Below are positions 1 to 7,922 of a DNA stretch of 64,000 bases, one piece after another. The translations under genes and the position numbers were made by a program. This stretch comes from Pseudomonas viridiflava (GTDB taxonomy: Bacteria; Pseudomonadota; Gammaproteobacteria; Pseudomonadales; Pseudomonadaceae): contig NZ_UUOC01000012.1 in the NCBI RefSeq assembly GCF_900590755.1, forward strand, positions 62,001-126,000. Reading direction: 5' to 3'. Within the stretch, counting starts at the first letter, position 1; each line of letters begins with the position of its first letter. The notes under the pieces are model-generated. The model worked only from the letters and a program-made list of their open reading frames with translations, ran no database searches and was not told the DNA's origin.

Positions 1-47
1 TCCCACTGCTCTTAAGGTTCACTCGCACTTTGTTGTGCCAGCACGGC

Positions 48-115
48 CCCCTTCGCGGGCAAGCCTCGCTCCAACAGGCGCCGGCCCGTTGGAGCGAGGC
101 TTGCCCGCGAAGGGG
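48..115. repeat. REP-like inverted repeat (class D)
   Basis: Two long arms in opposite orientation (left arm CTTCGCGGGCAAGCCTCGCT, right arm its complement) with a short spacer. The same arm recurs at 15222-15351 and 27888-27951. It lies in a gap with no gene. Confidence 0.85.
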
Positions 116-183
116 TAGTTACAGGATGCACGGGAAGCAACTGCCGCCTGTTTTACTCCGCTGAGCCTTGCCTGCACAAATGA

Positions 184-210
184 AAACGACCTGCAATGCA
201 GGCCGTTTCC
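184..210 (-). terminator. Possible terminator after the SEC-C gene
   Basis: Interrupted hairpin AACG-a-CCTGCA / TGCAGG-c-CGTT. Read on the minus strand it is followed by a short T run (TTTTC). It sits just past the stop codon of the minus-strand gene that ends at 226. Confidence 0.45.
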
Positions 211-225
211 AATACCCGTCGCGAT

Positions 226-438
226 TTACGCGCCGTGGCACTTCTTGAATTTCTTCTCGCTGCCGCATGGGCAAGGATCGTTGCGGCCTATGTCTTTCAA
301 CTCGTTGCGCACTGGCTCTTGATGAGCATGACCGCAGTTCGGGCCATGGACGTGGCCGTGCTGGTGATCGTGATGGCTATGATCGTGGTCATGGTCGTGG
401 TTGCAGTCTGGGCCATGCACGTGGGCTTGCTGGTTCAT
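226..438 (-). CDS. Small His-rich SEC-C motif metal-binding protein
   Basis: A 70-residue cytosolic protein. The C-terminal third carries the SEC-C signature ([15 protein letters not shown], the C-x-C-x8-C-[HC] zinc site first seen at the SecA C-terminus). The N-terminal half is an unusual run of about 17 histidines built on a repeated HVHGP-[DN]-C-x-H unit, first near residue 7 and again near residue 29. Both halves point to binding Zn or another transition metal. A role in metal storage or delivery is inference, because the SEC-C motif alone gives no reaction. It is followed closely by the LEA-type gene on the same strand (443-883), with only 4 bases between that stop and this start, so the two are probably co-transcribed with this gene second. 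Confidence 0.8.
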   Translation of the reverse strand: MNQQAHVHGPDCNHDHDHDHSHHDHQHGHVHGPNCGHAHQEPVRNELKDIGRNDPCPCGSEKKFKKCHGA

Positions 439-442
439 CGGG

Positions 443-883
443 TTACTCCGGAATTAGATCGCTGGGGATTATCTCGCCGTTGCGCCCAATACGCACGTTA
501 TGACGGAACAAAAAGCCGGTCTTGAGTTTGCCTTCAAGCCGATACGGGATCGCCTGATCGGGTTTTTTCAACAGTTTGGAGATGTATTTCAGATGCTGCC
601 AGAGGTTGGTGCGGATCGGCACCACGAAATTCTTGTGACTATGCCCCTCGACCACGAACCACTCGCTGGACTCGCCCTCGGCCAGCATCGCTTCCTTCAG
701 CATGATCTTGTACCGCAGAGTCCTCACCAGCACGCTGCGATCATTGGGATTGTCCACGCGAAAGTGCAGCTTGAAATCCTGTTGCAACAACTTGGCTTTG
801 ACCACTTCCACCTTGAGCAGGCGGACCTCGGATTCCTGATAGCCGCTGGTGACCCAGGAGGAGCAGCCGGTGAGGAGCGACAT
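443..883 (-). CDS. LEA type 2 (WHy domain) lipoprotein
   Basis: The mature part ([20 protein letters not shown], then [19 protein letters not shown], ending [12 protein letters not shown]) matches the LEA type 2/WHy lipoproteins of Pseudomonas, about 145 residues of beta-rich periplasmic domain. A lipobox LLTGC anchors it to the membrane. The start is uncertain. The only ATG that fits (883) leaves just six residues before the lipid-accepting Cys, too short for a signal peptide. The hydrophobic stretch continues upstream in frame (AAVFLILAL), and then the frame runs straight into a REP repeat (918-1007) with no convincing start. The repeat may have replaced the original 5' end. Homologues begin with a full signal peptide. 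Function is unknown. Confidence 0.7.
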   Translation of the reverse strand: MSLLTGCSSWVTSGYQESEVRLLKVEVVKAKLLQQDFKLHFRVDNPNDRSVLVRTLRYKIMLKEAMLAEGESSEWFVVEGHSHKNFVVPIRTNLWQHLKYISKLLKKPDQAIPYRLEGKLKTGFLFRHNVRIGRNGEIIPSDLIPE

Positions 884-917
884 CAGTGCCAGAATCAGAA
901 AAACAGCCGCGTTTTTT

Positions 918-1007
918 CTGTAGGAGTGAGCTTGCTCGCGATAGCGTCCGATCAGGCGACAATGGACCGACGGCCAAATCCCATCGCGAGCAAGCTCACT
1001 CCTACAG
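918..1007. repeat. REP-like inverted repeat (class C)
   Basis: Arms TGTAGGAGTGAGCTTGCTCG and complement facing each other. A second copy is at 13330-13440. The left arm ends only about 35 bases before the probable start of the LEA-type gene, and the frame of that gene stays open through the repeat. Confidence 0.85.
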
Positions 1008-1175
1008 AGATATGTGTTCGATGTGCTGGAGCGATCTGCTCTCAAACAGGCCTTTGCAAACATGGTCTTGCTCCATTTGTGGCCCACCCAGGGCCATCGT
1101 TGGCAAAGCGACTGGCCCGTTCCTTTTTGATAAGGCTGCGGCATACTCCTCGCACGTGCTGTCAGAGTATGACTG

Positions 1176-1682
1176 ATGAACCTATACGAAATTGTATTCA
1201 GTGGCCAATTGGTCCCAGGCGCCCAGCTGGATCTGGTGCAGAGCAACCTTGGCAAGCTGTTCCAGGCCGATGCCCAGCGTCTGGCGCTGTTGTTTTCCGG
1301 GCGACGGCTGGTCCTGAAAAACAATCTGGACGCGGCAGCGGCAGAGAAATATCGCTCGACCCTGGAACGTGCAGGCGCCGTGGCTGAAGTTGTCGCAATG
1401 CCCGGCGAAGTTGAACCACTGGTTTCAGCAGCGTCCTCTGCGCCGGGTCGATTGCAGATTGCACCCCGAGACGTCTACATGGCTGCTTTTGTCGAGGTCG
1501 ATGCGCCGGATCTGGAGCTGTTCGAGGTAGGAAGCGACCTGCAGGACCACAAACCCGCCCCGGTTGCCCCGGCGCTGGACCTGTCCCTGCTCAGCATCGC
1601 TCCTGTGGGCAGCGACCTTGGCCAAGCCGTTGAATCGCACACCGTGCTGGTGCCGGATATCTCTCATTTGCGTCTGCTTTGA
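1176..1682 (+). CDS. Conserved hypothetical protein
   Basis: A 168-residue protein with no signal peptide or membrane segment. The first 75 residues (YEIVFSGQLVPGA..., LFSGRRLVLKNNLD) form a small alpha/beta unit. I recognise this pattern from the N-termini of several proteobacterial proteins that continue into membrane domains. Here it is followed only by a Pro/Val/Ala-rich, acidic, probably unstructured tail. No catalytic motif is visible. It stands alone on the plus strand between two minus-strand genes. I do not recognise a function. Confidence 0.7.
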   Translation: MNLYEIVFSGQLVPGAQLDLVQSNLGKLFQADAQRLALLFSGRRLVLKNNLDAAAAEKYRSTLERAGAVAEVVAMPGEVEPLVSAASSAPGRLQIAPRDVYMAAFVEVDAPDLELFEVGSDLQDHKPAPVAPALDLSLLSIAPVGSDLGQAVESHTVLVPDISHLRLL

Positions 1683-1703
1683 CGTAAAGGCGGTCTGAAG
1701 CAA

Positions 1704-2177
1704 TCAGGCCGCGTAACTCGCGCAACACTTCTTGTATTTCTGTTCACTGCCGCACGGGCAAGCGTCGTTGCGCCCGGCCTTGAGGCCTACGGTCGGGTCG
1801 ATGAAATACCAGCGGCCCTGATTCTGTACGAAGGACGAGCGCTCCCGATGGCTGTGCTCGCCCGCGCCGTCATGCCAGCGCGCCGTGAAGGTGACGAAGG
1901 CGTGTTCGGGTTTGCCGCCGAAGACTTCCGAGCTTTCCACTTCGAGCCCCAGCCAGGTGCTCTGCAAGCTCCATTGGCTGATGGCGTCCCGGTCCAGTCC
2001 GGCCTTTTGCACTGGCAGGGTGGTGTCCAGCAAGTAATCGATCAGGCCCAGCACGTAAGCGCTGTAGCGTGAGCGCATGAGTTTTTCGGCGCAGGGCGTG
2101 GGCTGCCCGGCGTGGAAAGGCCCGCAACAGGTTGCCAGCAGGTCCCCGCTGCCGCAGGGGCAAATAGCGCTATTCAT
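1704..2177 (-). CDS. YchJ family protein with two SEC-C motifs
   Basis: 157 residues, the normal size for the YchJ family. An N-terminal SEC-C motif ([13 protein letters not shown], residues 6-18) is followed by the YchJ-specific block with [20 protein letters not shown], a ketosteroid-isomerase-like fold in solved members. A second SEC-C motif ([16 protein letters not shown]) closes the protein. Both motifs should bind zinc. The cellular role of YchJ is not established. The next gene on the strand (2181-2681) ends 3 bases before this start, so the two form an operon. It lies 1.3 kb from the His-rich SEC-C gene at 226. Confidence 0.85.
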   Translation of the reverse strand: MNSAICPCGSGDLLATCCGPFHAGQPTPCAEKLMRSRYSAYVLGLIDYLLDTTLPVQKAGLDRDAISQWSLQSTWLGLEVESSEVFGGKPEHAFVTFTARWHDGAGEHSHRERSSFVQNQGRWYFIDPTVGLKAGRNDACPCGSEQKYKKCCASYAA

Positions 2178-2180
2178 GAA

Positions 2181-2681
2181 TCACCACCAGTACTTGCCAA
2201 AATTCTCGGGATTGGCCCAGAACCTTGAGTTGAGCCAGTCGGGCACTTGCTTGTATTCGCGCAAGTCATAGGTGAACAGGGTCAACACCTGTTCGTCTCG
2301 GGCGAAGCGTTCGCTGGCCTGCAACGCCAGGGAGAAAAAGTCCGTGGTCTTCCAGCCGCAGGCCTGAAGATCGGCCAGCACCGCGATGCGGCTGGCGTTG
2401 AGGTTGCGAATCCCGCCGAGCAGTTCCAGGCCGTCGCGCTTGGGCATGTGTTCAAGACAGTCGACCGCCAGCGCCAGATCAAAGCGTTGCCCGGCCAGAT
2501 CTACCGGCAACGGGCCGGGTTTTGCGTGGGCGATCTGGGTGTCGGGGTGTGCTTCCTGGAATGCCTGCAACGCAGGAAACGCCTCGGCTCCGATCAACAG
2601 CAGACGCTTGGGGGCCTGCAAATCGAGCAGGGCGGCCAGAGCTTGCTGGGGCGTGCGCGTGGAAAAGCCATCAGTCATCAA
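2181..2681 (-). CDS. DUF6231 family protein (methyltransferase-like fold)
   Basis: 166 residues. The pattern LLLIGAEAFPAL near residue 30, FDLALAVDCLEHMPKRDG near residue 68 and SRIAVLADL near residue 95 follows the layout of a Rossmann-type SAM-methyltransferase (motif I, the D-x-x-E-H loop, motif IV). The glycine-rich motif I is degenerate, so SAM binding is doubtful. The C-terminus, rich in Trp and Tyr (WLNSRFWANPENFGKYWW), is conserved in Pseudomonas. It is first in the operon with the YchJ gene. Function unknown. Confidence 0.7.
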   Translation of the reverse strand: MMTDGFSTRTPQQALAALLDLQAPKRLLLIGAEAFPALQAFQEAHPDTQIAHAKPGPLPVDLAGQRFDLALAVDCLEHMPKRDGLELLGGIRNLNASRIAVLADLQACGWKTTDFFSLALQASERFARDEQVLTLFTYDLREYKQVPDWLNSRFWANPENFGKYWW

Positions 2682-2746
2682 AAATCCTCTCTTGGGCCGG
2701 TAAGACTAGCGTGTGCAGGGGCGTGGGCCTAGTCCCGGGTTTGACC

Positions 2747-2822
2747 CTGTAGGAGCTGCCGAAGGCTGCGAATGGATGTACCTGACACACCGCTATTCGC
2801 AGCCTTCGGCAGCTCCTACAGG
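2747..2822. repeat. REP inverted repeat (class A)
   Basis: Arms TGTAGGAGCTGCCGAAGGCT and complement around a spacer of about 30 bases. This is the commonest repeat class in the window. Confidence 0.9.
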
Positions 2823-2934
2823 GGTCTGATTTGCCTGAAACCCAACAAAACAAGGCCCAAAGTGGCGAACTGGCACTTTGCTGTCTTTACTCCTGAAGCG
2901 GCGCATTGGGCCGAACCCTTGGGAGAGAAAATTA

Positions 2935-3636
2935 ATGAGAATGATCCGGACAGCATTGCCTCTGATTTTAATCACCAGCGTTTTAACCGGCTGCGCAGGT
3001 TTACAGAAGACCGACTGGCCACTCTGTGCCCTGGGCGGGGGTGTCGCGGGGGCGGCGGCGGGCGCGTTCCAGACCGCAGCCGTCGCTGCCAGCCTGGGCG
3101 GCGCAGTGGGCGTCATGGCGGGTGCCTATTGCTGGGTACACGGTGATGGCGACGATGACGGCGACGGCGTGAAAAACAGCATCGACAAATGCCCGGACAC
3201 GCCTAAAGGTGTCGCGGTCGACGCCACGGGCTGCCCATCGGTAGCGCCAGCGCCGCCAGTTGTGGTCGAAGAAGTGGTGGTTGTCAAAGAAGAAGTCATC
3301 GTCATCAATGACGTGCTGTTCGAATTCGACTCCGCACGTCTGACCGCCGCTGATAAATCCAAACTCGATCTGATCACCACTCGCCTGAAACGCGAGGCTC
3401 CAAGTGCCCAACTGCGCGTCAGCGGTCACACCGACAGCGTCGGTCGTGATGCCTACAACCAGAAACTGTCCGAGAAGCGCGCCATGTCCGTGACTGACTA
3501 CCTCGTCAGCTCAGGCATCCCTCGCAGCTCATTCGTTTCGGTGCAAGGTGCAGGCGAATCCCGCCCGGTAGCAGACAACTCGACCGCCAATGGTCGTGCG
3601 TTGAACCGTCGCGTGGAAATCCAGATTAACCGTTGA
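2935..3636 (+). CDS. OmpA-family outer membrane lipoprotein
   Basis: 233 residues. The signal peptide ends in the lipobox VLTGC (lipid on Cys20). A Gly/Ala-rich glycine-zipper-like stretch (residues about 30-60) follows, then an Asp-rich thrombospondin-type-3-like calcium loop (DGDDDGDGVKNSIDKCPDTP). The last 120 residues are an OmpA peptidoglycan-binding domain (DVLFEFDSARLT; GHTDSVGRDAYNQKLSEKRA; GRALNRRVEI) with the Asp and Arg that hold diaminopimelate. It should link outer membrane to cell wall. The start at 2935 is preceded by GGGAGAG. It stands alone, with REP elements upstream and a hairpin downstream. Confidence 0.9.
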   Translation: MRMIRTALPLILITSVLTGCAGLQKTDWPLCALGGGVAGAAAGAFQTAAVAASLGGAVGVMAGAYCWVHGDGDDDGDGVKNSIDKCPDTPKGVAVDATGCPSVAPAPPVVVEEVVVVKEEVIVINDVLFEFDSARLTAADKSKLDLITTRLKREAPSAQLRVSGHTDSVGRDAYNQKLSEKRAMSVTDYLVSSGIPRSSFVSVQGAGESRPVADNSTANGRALNRRVEIQINR

Positions 3637-3650
3637 TTTTCAGCCCTCTG

Positions 3651-3675
3651 TTGGCCCGGCATTCGTGCCGGGTCA
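3651..3675 (+). terminator. Hairpin downstream of the OmpA-family gene
   Basis: Stem TTGGCCCGGCA / TGCCGGGTCAA with a TTCG loop, 15 bases after the stop codon. No T tract follows, so it may act as an mRNA-stabilising hairpin rather than an intrinsic terminator. Confidence 0.4.
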
Positions 3676-3844
3676 ATGCCGATGTGCAGCCGTTCAGCGG
3701 TTGATCCTTTGTCCTGAAGAATTTTTGGCAGCGTGCTGGCATATTTCCCCATGCGGGCGTCTACTGTGCGCGCAGAAAAAATGCACAACGATAAGCGTTC
3801 GCGTAAATGCAATGACGCAGACTGCACAGGAGCAGATTCAGGTA

Positions 3845-4120
3845 ATGAAGGTTTTTTGGGGGTTGGGAAAGCTTTTAACCGCAGCATTCTGGCTGGTGGT
3901 GTTGGTCAATCTGGTCATGGTGTTGCCGACGCCGTTCGCGCTGTTAATCAAACTCGCTGGCAGCCTGCTGGCGCTGACGCACGTGCTTGAGTTGCTGCTG
4001 TTCAATGGCAGCCTGCGCGGTCGCCGTCATCCCTGGCGTGATCGTTTGCACATTCTTGTGTTCGGAATCTTCCATATTCAATCCTTGCCAAAACCTTCTC
4101 GGGAGCGAGCCCATGCGTAA
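3845..4120 (+). CDS. DUF1145 family small membrane protein
   Basis: 91 residues: MKVFWGLGKLLTAAFWLVV then two predicted membrane helices (about residues 8-27 and 30-50), then a basic loop with RRHPWRDR and a third weak hydrophobic segment (LVFGIFHI). This matches the Pseudomonas DUF1145 proteins, which start at this Met. The upstream ATG at 3812 is in frame but less likely. Its last 8 bases overlap the next gene, so the two are translationally coupled. Function unknown. Confidence 0.75.
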   Translation: MKVFWGLGKLLTAAFWLVVLVNLVMVLPTPFALLIKLAGSLLALTHVLELLLFNGSLRGRRHPWRDRLHILVFGIFHIQSLPKPSRERAHA

Positions 4121-4871
4121 GCTTTGTCTACTTGCCGCACTTTGCAGCCCGCTTGCCATGGCCCAGAGCGTCAGCGTCGAACCCCATTCCCTGATGCGCT
4201 TGCCGAGCAACACCAGCGTGCTGCAACTGGAACGTCTGGAGGTCGAGGATTACGGCACCTTGCTGATCCCGTCCGGCCTCATCGAGGTGAAGGTCGATCA
4301 GCTGGTGCTGGGTCATGAGGCGCGAATTGCCATCGTCTCCGGCAGTCAGCCGTTTAACCTGGTGGTCAGCCATGGAAAGCTCGGGGACGGCAGCCAGATC
4401 ACCGCTCGCGGCGCGCCGGGTACTTATGAAAAACCACCGTTGCCGGGTCGTAACCTGACCTTGCGCATCGAGCATCTGGACGGCAGCGAATTGTTCGTCG
4501 ATGCCCGTGGCGGTGCTGGCTCGCCGGGTTATGTCGGTCTGGATGGCGCCAACGGCGAGGCTCCAGGCTGCACCTTTGGCAGCGCGGGTAAAGGTTATGA
4601 CGGCGACAACGGCGGCAATGGCCACGACGGCGCGCCGGGCGCACAGGTGCGGCTGGAACTGCCGCTGAGCTTTCCGGCCGAACACATCAAGGTCAACGTC
4701 CAGGGCGGCCCCGGCGGTCTGGCGGGCGCTGGCGGCAAACCCGGCAAAGGCGGCGCGTCGAAGGGTTGTATTGTTTATCGCGCAGATGGTGGCAAGGCTG
4801 GTCGTGCCGGTGAAGCGGGGCAGCCTGGAGCGGCTGGGCCTGCCGGTGCGGTGACGGTGCAGCGGTTGTAG
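4113..4871 (+). CDS. Secreted collagen-like (Gly-X-Y) protein
   Basis: 252 residues. A cleavable signal peptide (MRKLCLLAALCSPLAMA) is followed by about 110 residues of beta-type sequence. Two glycine-rich tracts come next, residues about 130-178 and 196-248, with Gly-X-Y triplets such as GAAGPAGAV and GQPGAAGPA, interrupted by a short beta stretch (VRLELPLSFPAEHIKVNV). Each tract carries a single Cys (GCTFG, GCIVY), so a disulphide between them is possible. The GGAGSPG-type triplets are not perfect enough to guarantee a triple helix. RBS GGGAG lies 8 bases before the ATG. It is coupled to the DUF1145 gene. Probably exported to the periplasm or surface; role unknown. Confidence 0.75.
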   Translation: MRKLCLLAALCSPLAMAQSVSVEPHSLMRLPSNTSVLQLERLEVEDYGTLLIPSGLIEVKVDQLVLGHEARIAIVSGSQPFNLVVSHGKLGDGSQITARGAPGTYEKPPLPGRNLTLRIEHLDGSELFVDARGGAGSPGYVGLDGANGEAPGCTFGSAGKGYDGDNGGNGHDGAPGAQVRLELPLSFPAEHIKVNVQGGPGGLAGAGGKPGKGGASKGCIVYRADGGKAGRAGEAGQPGAAGPAGAVTVQRL

Positions 4872-4877
4872 AAAATC

Positions 4878-4953
4878 TGTAGGAGCTGCCGAAGGCTGCG
4901 AATGATGGCGTGCCTGACACAGCGCAATTCGCAGCCTTCGGCAGCTCCTACAG
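4878..4953. repeat. REP inverted repeat (class A)
   Basis: Same arms as 2747-2822, filling the gap between two convergent genes. Confidence 0.9.
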
Positions 4954-4959
4954 GGTCGC

Positions 4960-5424
4960 TTAGAAATTCGGTCTGGCCGCTGCGATGGCCACCACTGCCA
5001 ACCCGATCAGCAGATTAACGCCCACCAATCGCCGAATCCGGCCCATCACCGCCGCGCCTTCAGCCCACTGTTCCGTTTCAACAGCCCGGCGCAGTTCCGG
5101 CAGTTGCAATGACTGAAGACGAATGAACAGTGCGGTCATCACCACGTACAAGCCCATCATCACTTGCACATAGCGCGGGGCGGTCTGGAAGTTGACGAAT
5201 TGCAACTGGATCATGCCGACGCCGGTGATCGGCAAGACCACCACAACCGCCCAGACCCAGACGAAAAACCGTGGGAACACTTCCAGCCACAATTTCAGAC
5301 GAGCCGGGCCCTGTAAGGCGCTGACAACCGCCGGGCGCAGGATCATCCAGGCGAAAAACATGCCGCCGACCCAGATCAGGGCGGCCAGAACATGCAAGGT
5401 GTAGACGAGGGAAAAGGGTGTCAT
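4960..5424 (-). CDS. CopD family membrane protein
   Basis: 154 residues with four predicted membrane helices. The first begins LVYTLHVLAALIWVGGMFFA, typical of the CopD/YcnJ-type copper-resistance D domain and of related haem-binding four-helix proteins. His11 and the paired aromatic residues are conserved there. Copper transport is known for the longer CopD; short stand-alone proteins like this one are not characterised. It starts about 130 bases from the divergent dinG gene. A single transcription unit on the minus strand. Confidence 0.75.
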   Translation of the reverse strand: MTPFSLVYTLHVLAALIWVGGMFFAWMILRPAVVSALQGPARLKLWLEVFPRFFVWVWAVVVVLPITGVGMIQLQFVNFQTAPRYVQVMMGLYVVMTALFIRLQSLQLPELRRAVETEQWAEGAAVMGRIRRLVGVNLLIGLAVVAIAAARPNF

Positions 5425-5555
5425 CAGGTACTCCGTTCTGCGCGGATGGAATTTGCGGGGTATGATAGCCGCCTGCTGGAACTACTGAAGATATATCCAG
5501 CTTTTATGCTTTAATTTTCGCCGATGCCTGTAACGCCCGAGCCCACGACCGAACC

Positions 5556-7700
5556 ATGATCAGCAACGAACTCAAATCCCAGATCCAGGGCGCCTACTCG
5601 CGTTTCCTCGAAGCCAAGAGCCTCAAGCCTCGCTACGGCCAGCGTTTGATGATCGCCGAGATCGCCAAGGTGCTGGGCGACATCGATACCGATGAAGAGG
5701 GTCGGCGCACCAGTGACCCCGCTGTGGTCGCGGTGGAAGCGGGCACCGGTACTGGCAAGACGGTGGCCTATGCCATCGCCGCCATTCCCACCGCCAAGCT
5801 GGCGGGCAAGCGTCTGGTCATCGCTACGGCTACCGTGGCGTTGCAGGAGCAGATCGTCCACAAGGACCTGCCCGACCTGATGCGTAACAGCGGGCTGAAT
5901 TTCACCTTTTCCCTGGCCAAGGGTCGTGGCCGTTACATGTGCCTGTCCAAGCTCGACATGCTCTTGCAGGAAGGCGACGCCACAAACGCCACTGCTCAGC
6001 TTTTCGAGGAAGAAGGCTTCAAGATCGAAGTCGATGAGGCCAGTCAGAAGCTTTTTACCAGCATGATCGAAAAGCTCGCCGGCAATAAGTGGGACGGGGA
6101 CCGCGACAGCTGGCCTCAGGCGCTGGAAGATCAGGACTGGGCACGGCTGACCACCGACCACAGCCAGTGCACCAACAGACATTGTCCGAATTTTCAGCAG
6201 TGCGCCTTCTATAAAGCCCGCGAAGGCATGGGAAAAGTCGACGTGATCGTGACGAACCACGACATGGTGCTGGCGGATCTCGCCCTCGGTGGCGGCGCGG
6301 TATTGCCCGATCCTCGTGACACGCTGTACGTATTCGACGAAGGCCACCACCTGCCTGACAAGGCCATCGGCCATTTCGCCCATTACACGCGCTTGCGTTC
6401 AACAGCCGACTGGCTGGAACAGACCGCCAAGAACCTCGCCAAACTGCTGGCCCAACATCCATTGCCGGGTGACCTGGGCAAGTTGATCGAACAAGTGCCG
6501 GAACTGGCCCGTGAGATCAAGGCGCAGCAGCAATTCATGTTCAGCGCCTGCGAACAGCTGGCAGATTTCCGCGCCGGTGAAGACATGCAGGGCCGCGAGC
6601 GCCCACGGCATCGATTCATTGGCGGCGTGGTGCCCGAGCATATTCGCGAGATGGGCATCGAGTTGAAGAAAGGCTTTGCCCGCCTGGATGATCTGTTCAC
6701 CCGTCTGGCCGACCTTCTCAAGGAAGGCATGGACGGTGAGGTCAATATCGGCATCGCCAGCCATCAGGCCGAAGAATGGTATCCACTGTTTGGCAGTCTG
6801 CTGGCCCGCGCCCATGGCAACTGGGAACTGTGGACCGCCTTCACCGCTGAAGACCCGGAAGACAGCCCGCCCATGGCACGTTGGCTGACCCTGGCCGACA
6901 GCGGTGCGTTGTTCGACATCGAGGTCAATGCCAGCCCGATCCTGGCGGCGGAGATGCTGCGTCGCAACTTGTGGAACGTGGCTTATGGCGCTTTGGTGAC
7001 CTCCGCCACGCTGACTGCGCTGGGCAAATTCGACCGCTTCCGCATGCGTGCCGGCCTGCCCAAGGTGGCGGTTACGGCTGTGGTGCCCAGCCCGTTCCAT
7101 CACGCGGATGCTGGTGTGCTGCGGGTGCCGGATCTCAAGGCCGACCCACGGGATTCCGTGGCGCATACGGCGGCGATCATTCGTGAGTTGCCGAGTCTGG
7201 TGGAAGGCTCGCGGGGCACGCTGGTGTTGTTCTCCTCGCGCAAGCAGATGCAGGACGTTTTTGATGGGCTGGAGCGGGACTGGCGCAAGCAGGTGTTCAT
7301 TCAGGGCAACCTGTCGAAGCAGGAAACCCTCAACAAACACAAAGCCCGAGTGGATGGCGGTGATTCCAGCGTGCTGTTCGGTCTGGCGAGTTTTGCTGAA
7401 GGTGTCGACTTGCCGGGGGCGTATTGCGAACACGTGGTGATCGCCAAGATCCCGTTCGCGGTCCCGGATGACCCGGTGGAAGCGGCGCTTGCCGAATGGA
7501 TCGAAGCCCGTGGCGGCAATCCGTTCATGGAAATCGCGGTGCCGGATGCTTCGCTGCGTCTGGTCCAGGCCTGCGGCCGATTGCTGCGCACCGAAGAAGA
7601 CCGCGGCACTATCACCCTGCTGGACCGCCGCGTAGTGACCCAGCGCTATGGCAAAGCGATCCTCAATGCGCTGCCGCCGTTCAGGCGTGAGATTTCCTGA
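5556..7700 (+). CDS. dinG: ATP-dependent DNA helicase DinG
   Basis: 714 residues, full length for DinG. It is an XPD-like superfamily 2 helicase that unwinds 5'-to-3' and removes D-loops and R-loops. Walker A EAGTGTGKT (residues 61-69, Lys68). Four cysteines, C129, C205, C210 and C216, fit the iron-sulphur cluster spacing of E. coli DinG. The Walker B box reads DEGHH in place of DEAH. Motif VI is QACGRLLRTEEDRG. The start ATG at 5556 gives MISNELKSQIQ, as in homologues. Monocistronic. LexA control is known in E. coli; I saw no clear SOS box here. Confidence 0.95.
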   Translation: MISNELKSQIQGAYSRFLEAKSLKPRYGQRLMIAEIAKVLGDIDTDEEGRRTSDPAVVAVEAGTGTGKTVAYAIAAIPTAKLAGKRLVIATATVALQEQIVHKDLPDLMRNSGLNFTFSLAKGRGRYMCLSKLDMLLQEGDATNATAQLFEEEGFKIEVDEASQKLFTSMIEKLAGNKWDGDRDSWPQALEDQDWARLTTDHSQCTNRHCPNFQQCAFYKAREGMGKVDVIVTNHDMVLADLALGGGAVLPDPRDTLYVFDEGHHLPDKAIGHFAHYTRLRSTADWLEQTAKNLAKLLAQHPLPGDLGKLIEQVPELAREIKAQQQFMFSACEQLADFRAGEDMQGRERPRHRFIGGVVPEHIREMGIELKKGFARLDDLFTRLADLLKEGMDGEVNIGIASHQAEEWYPLFGSLLARAHGNWELWTAFTAEDPEDSPPMARWLTLADSGALFDIEVNASPILAAEMLRRNLWNVAYGALVTSATLTALGKFDRFRMRAGLPKVAVTAVVPSPFHHADAGVLRVPDLKADPRDSVAHTAAIIRELPSLVEGSRGTLVLFSSRKQMQDVFDGLERDWRKQVFIQGNLSKQETLNKHKARVDGGDSSVLFGLASFAEGVDLPGAYCEHVVIAKIPFAVPDDPVEAALAEWIEARGGNPFMEIAVPDASLRLVQACGRLLRTEEDRGTITLLDRRVVTQRYGKAILNALPPFRREIS

Positions 7701-7738
7701 GTCTGGTGCACCGCACCCATATACGACCGCGTTTTTAT

Positions 7739-7828
7739 GTGGGACCGGCTTTAGCCGGGAAGAGGCCAGTACACCCGCCCGAAATTGATCGCCTGAAATG
7801 CCGCCTTCCCGGCTAAAGCCGGTCCCAC
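7739..7828. repeat. REP inverted repeat (class B)
   Basis: Arms GTGGGACCGGCTTTAGCCGG and complement, about 90 bases in all. Each arm also carries its own small palindrome (CCGGCTTTAGCCGG), the mark of a REP doublet (REPIN). Confidence 0.9.
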
Positions 7829-7922
7829 AAAAAAAGTGCATTGACCCACATCTGTTCACAAACCCTTCAATCGCTGAAACAATGCACGCCATTTTTCGAT
7901 CAGCCAATCCGGGAGCCAGCGG

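Noticed and set aside
741..1176. Long minus-strand frame extending the LEA-type gene upstream to 1324
   Set aside because: The extension runs through a REP repeat and across the start of the plus-strand gene at 1176. Its sequence has no protein-like pattern.
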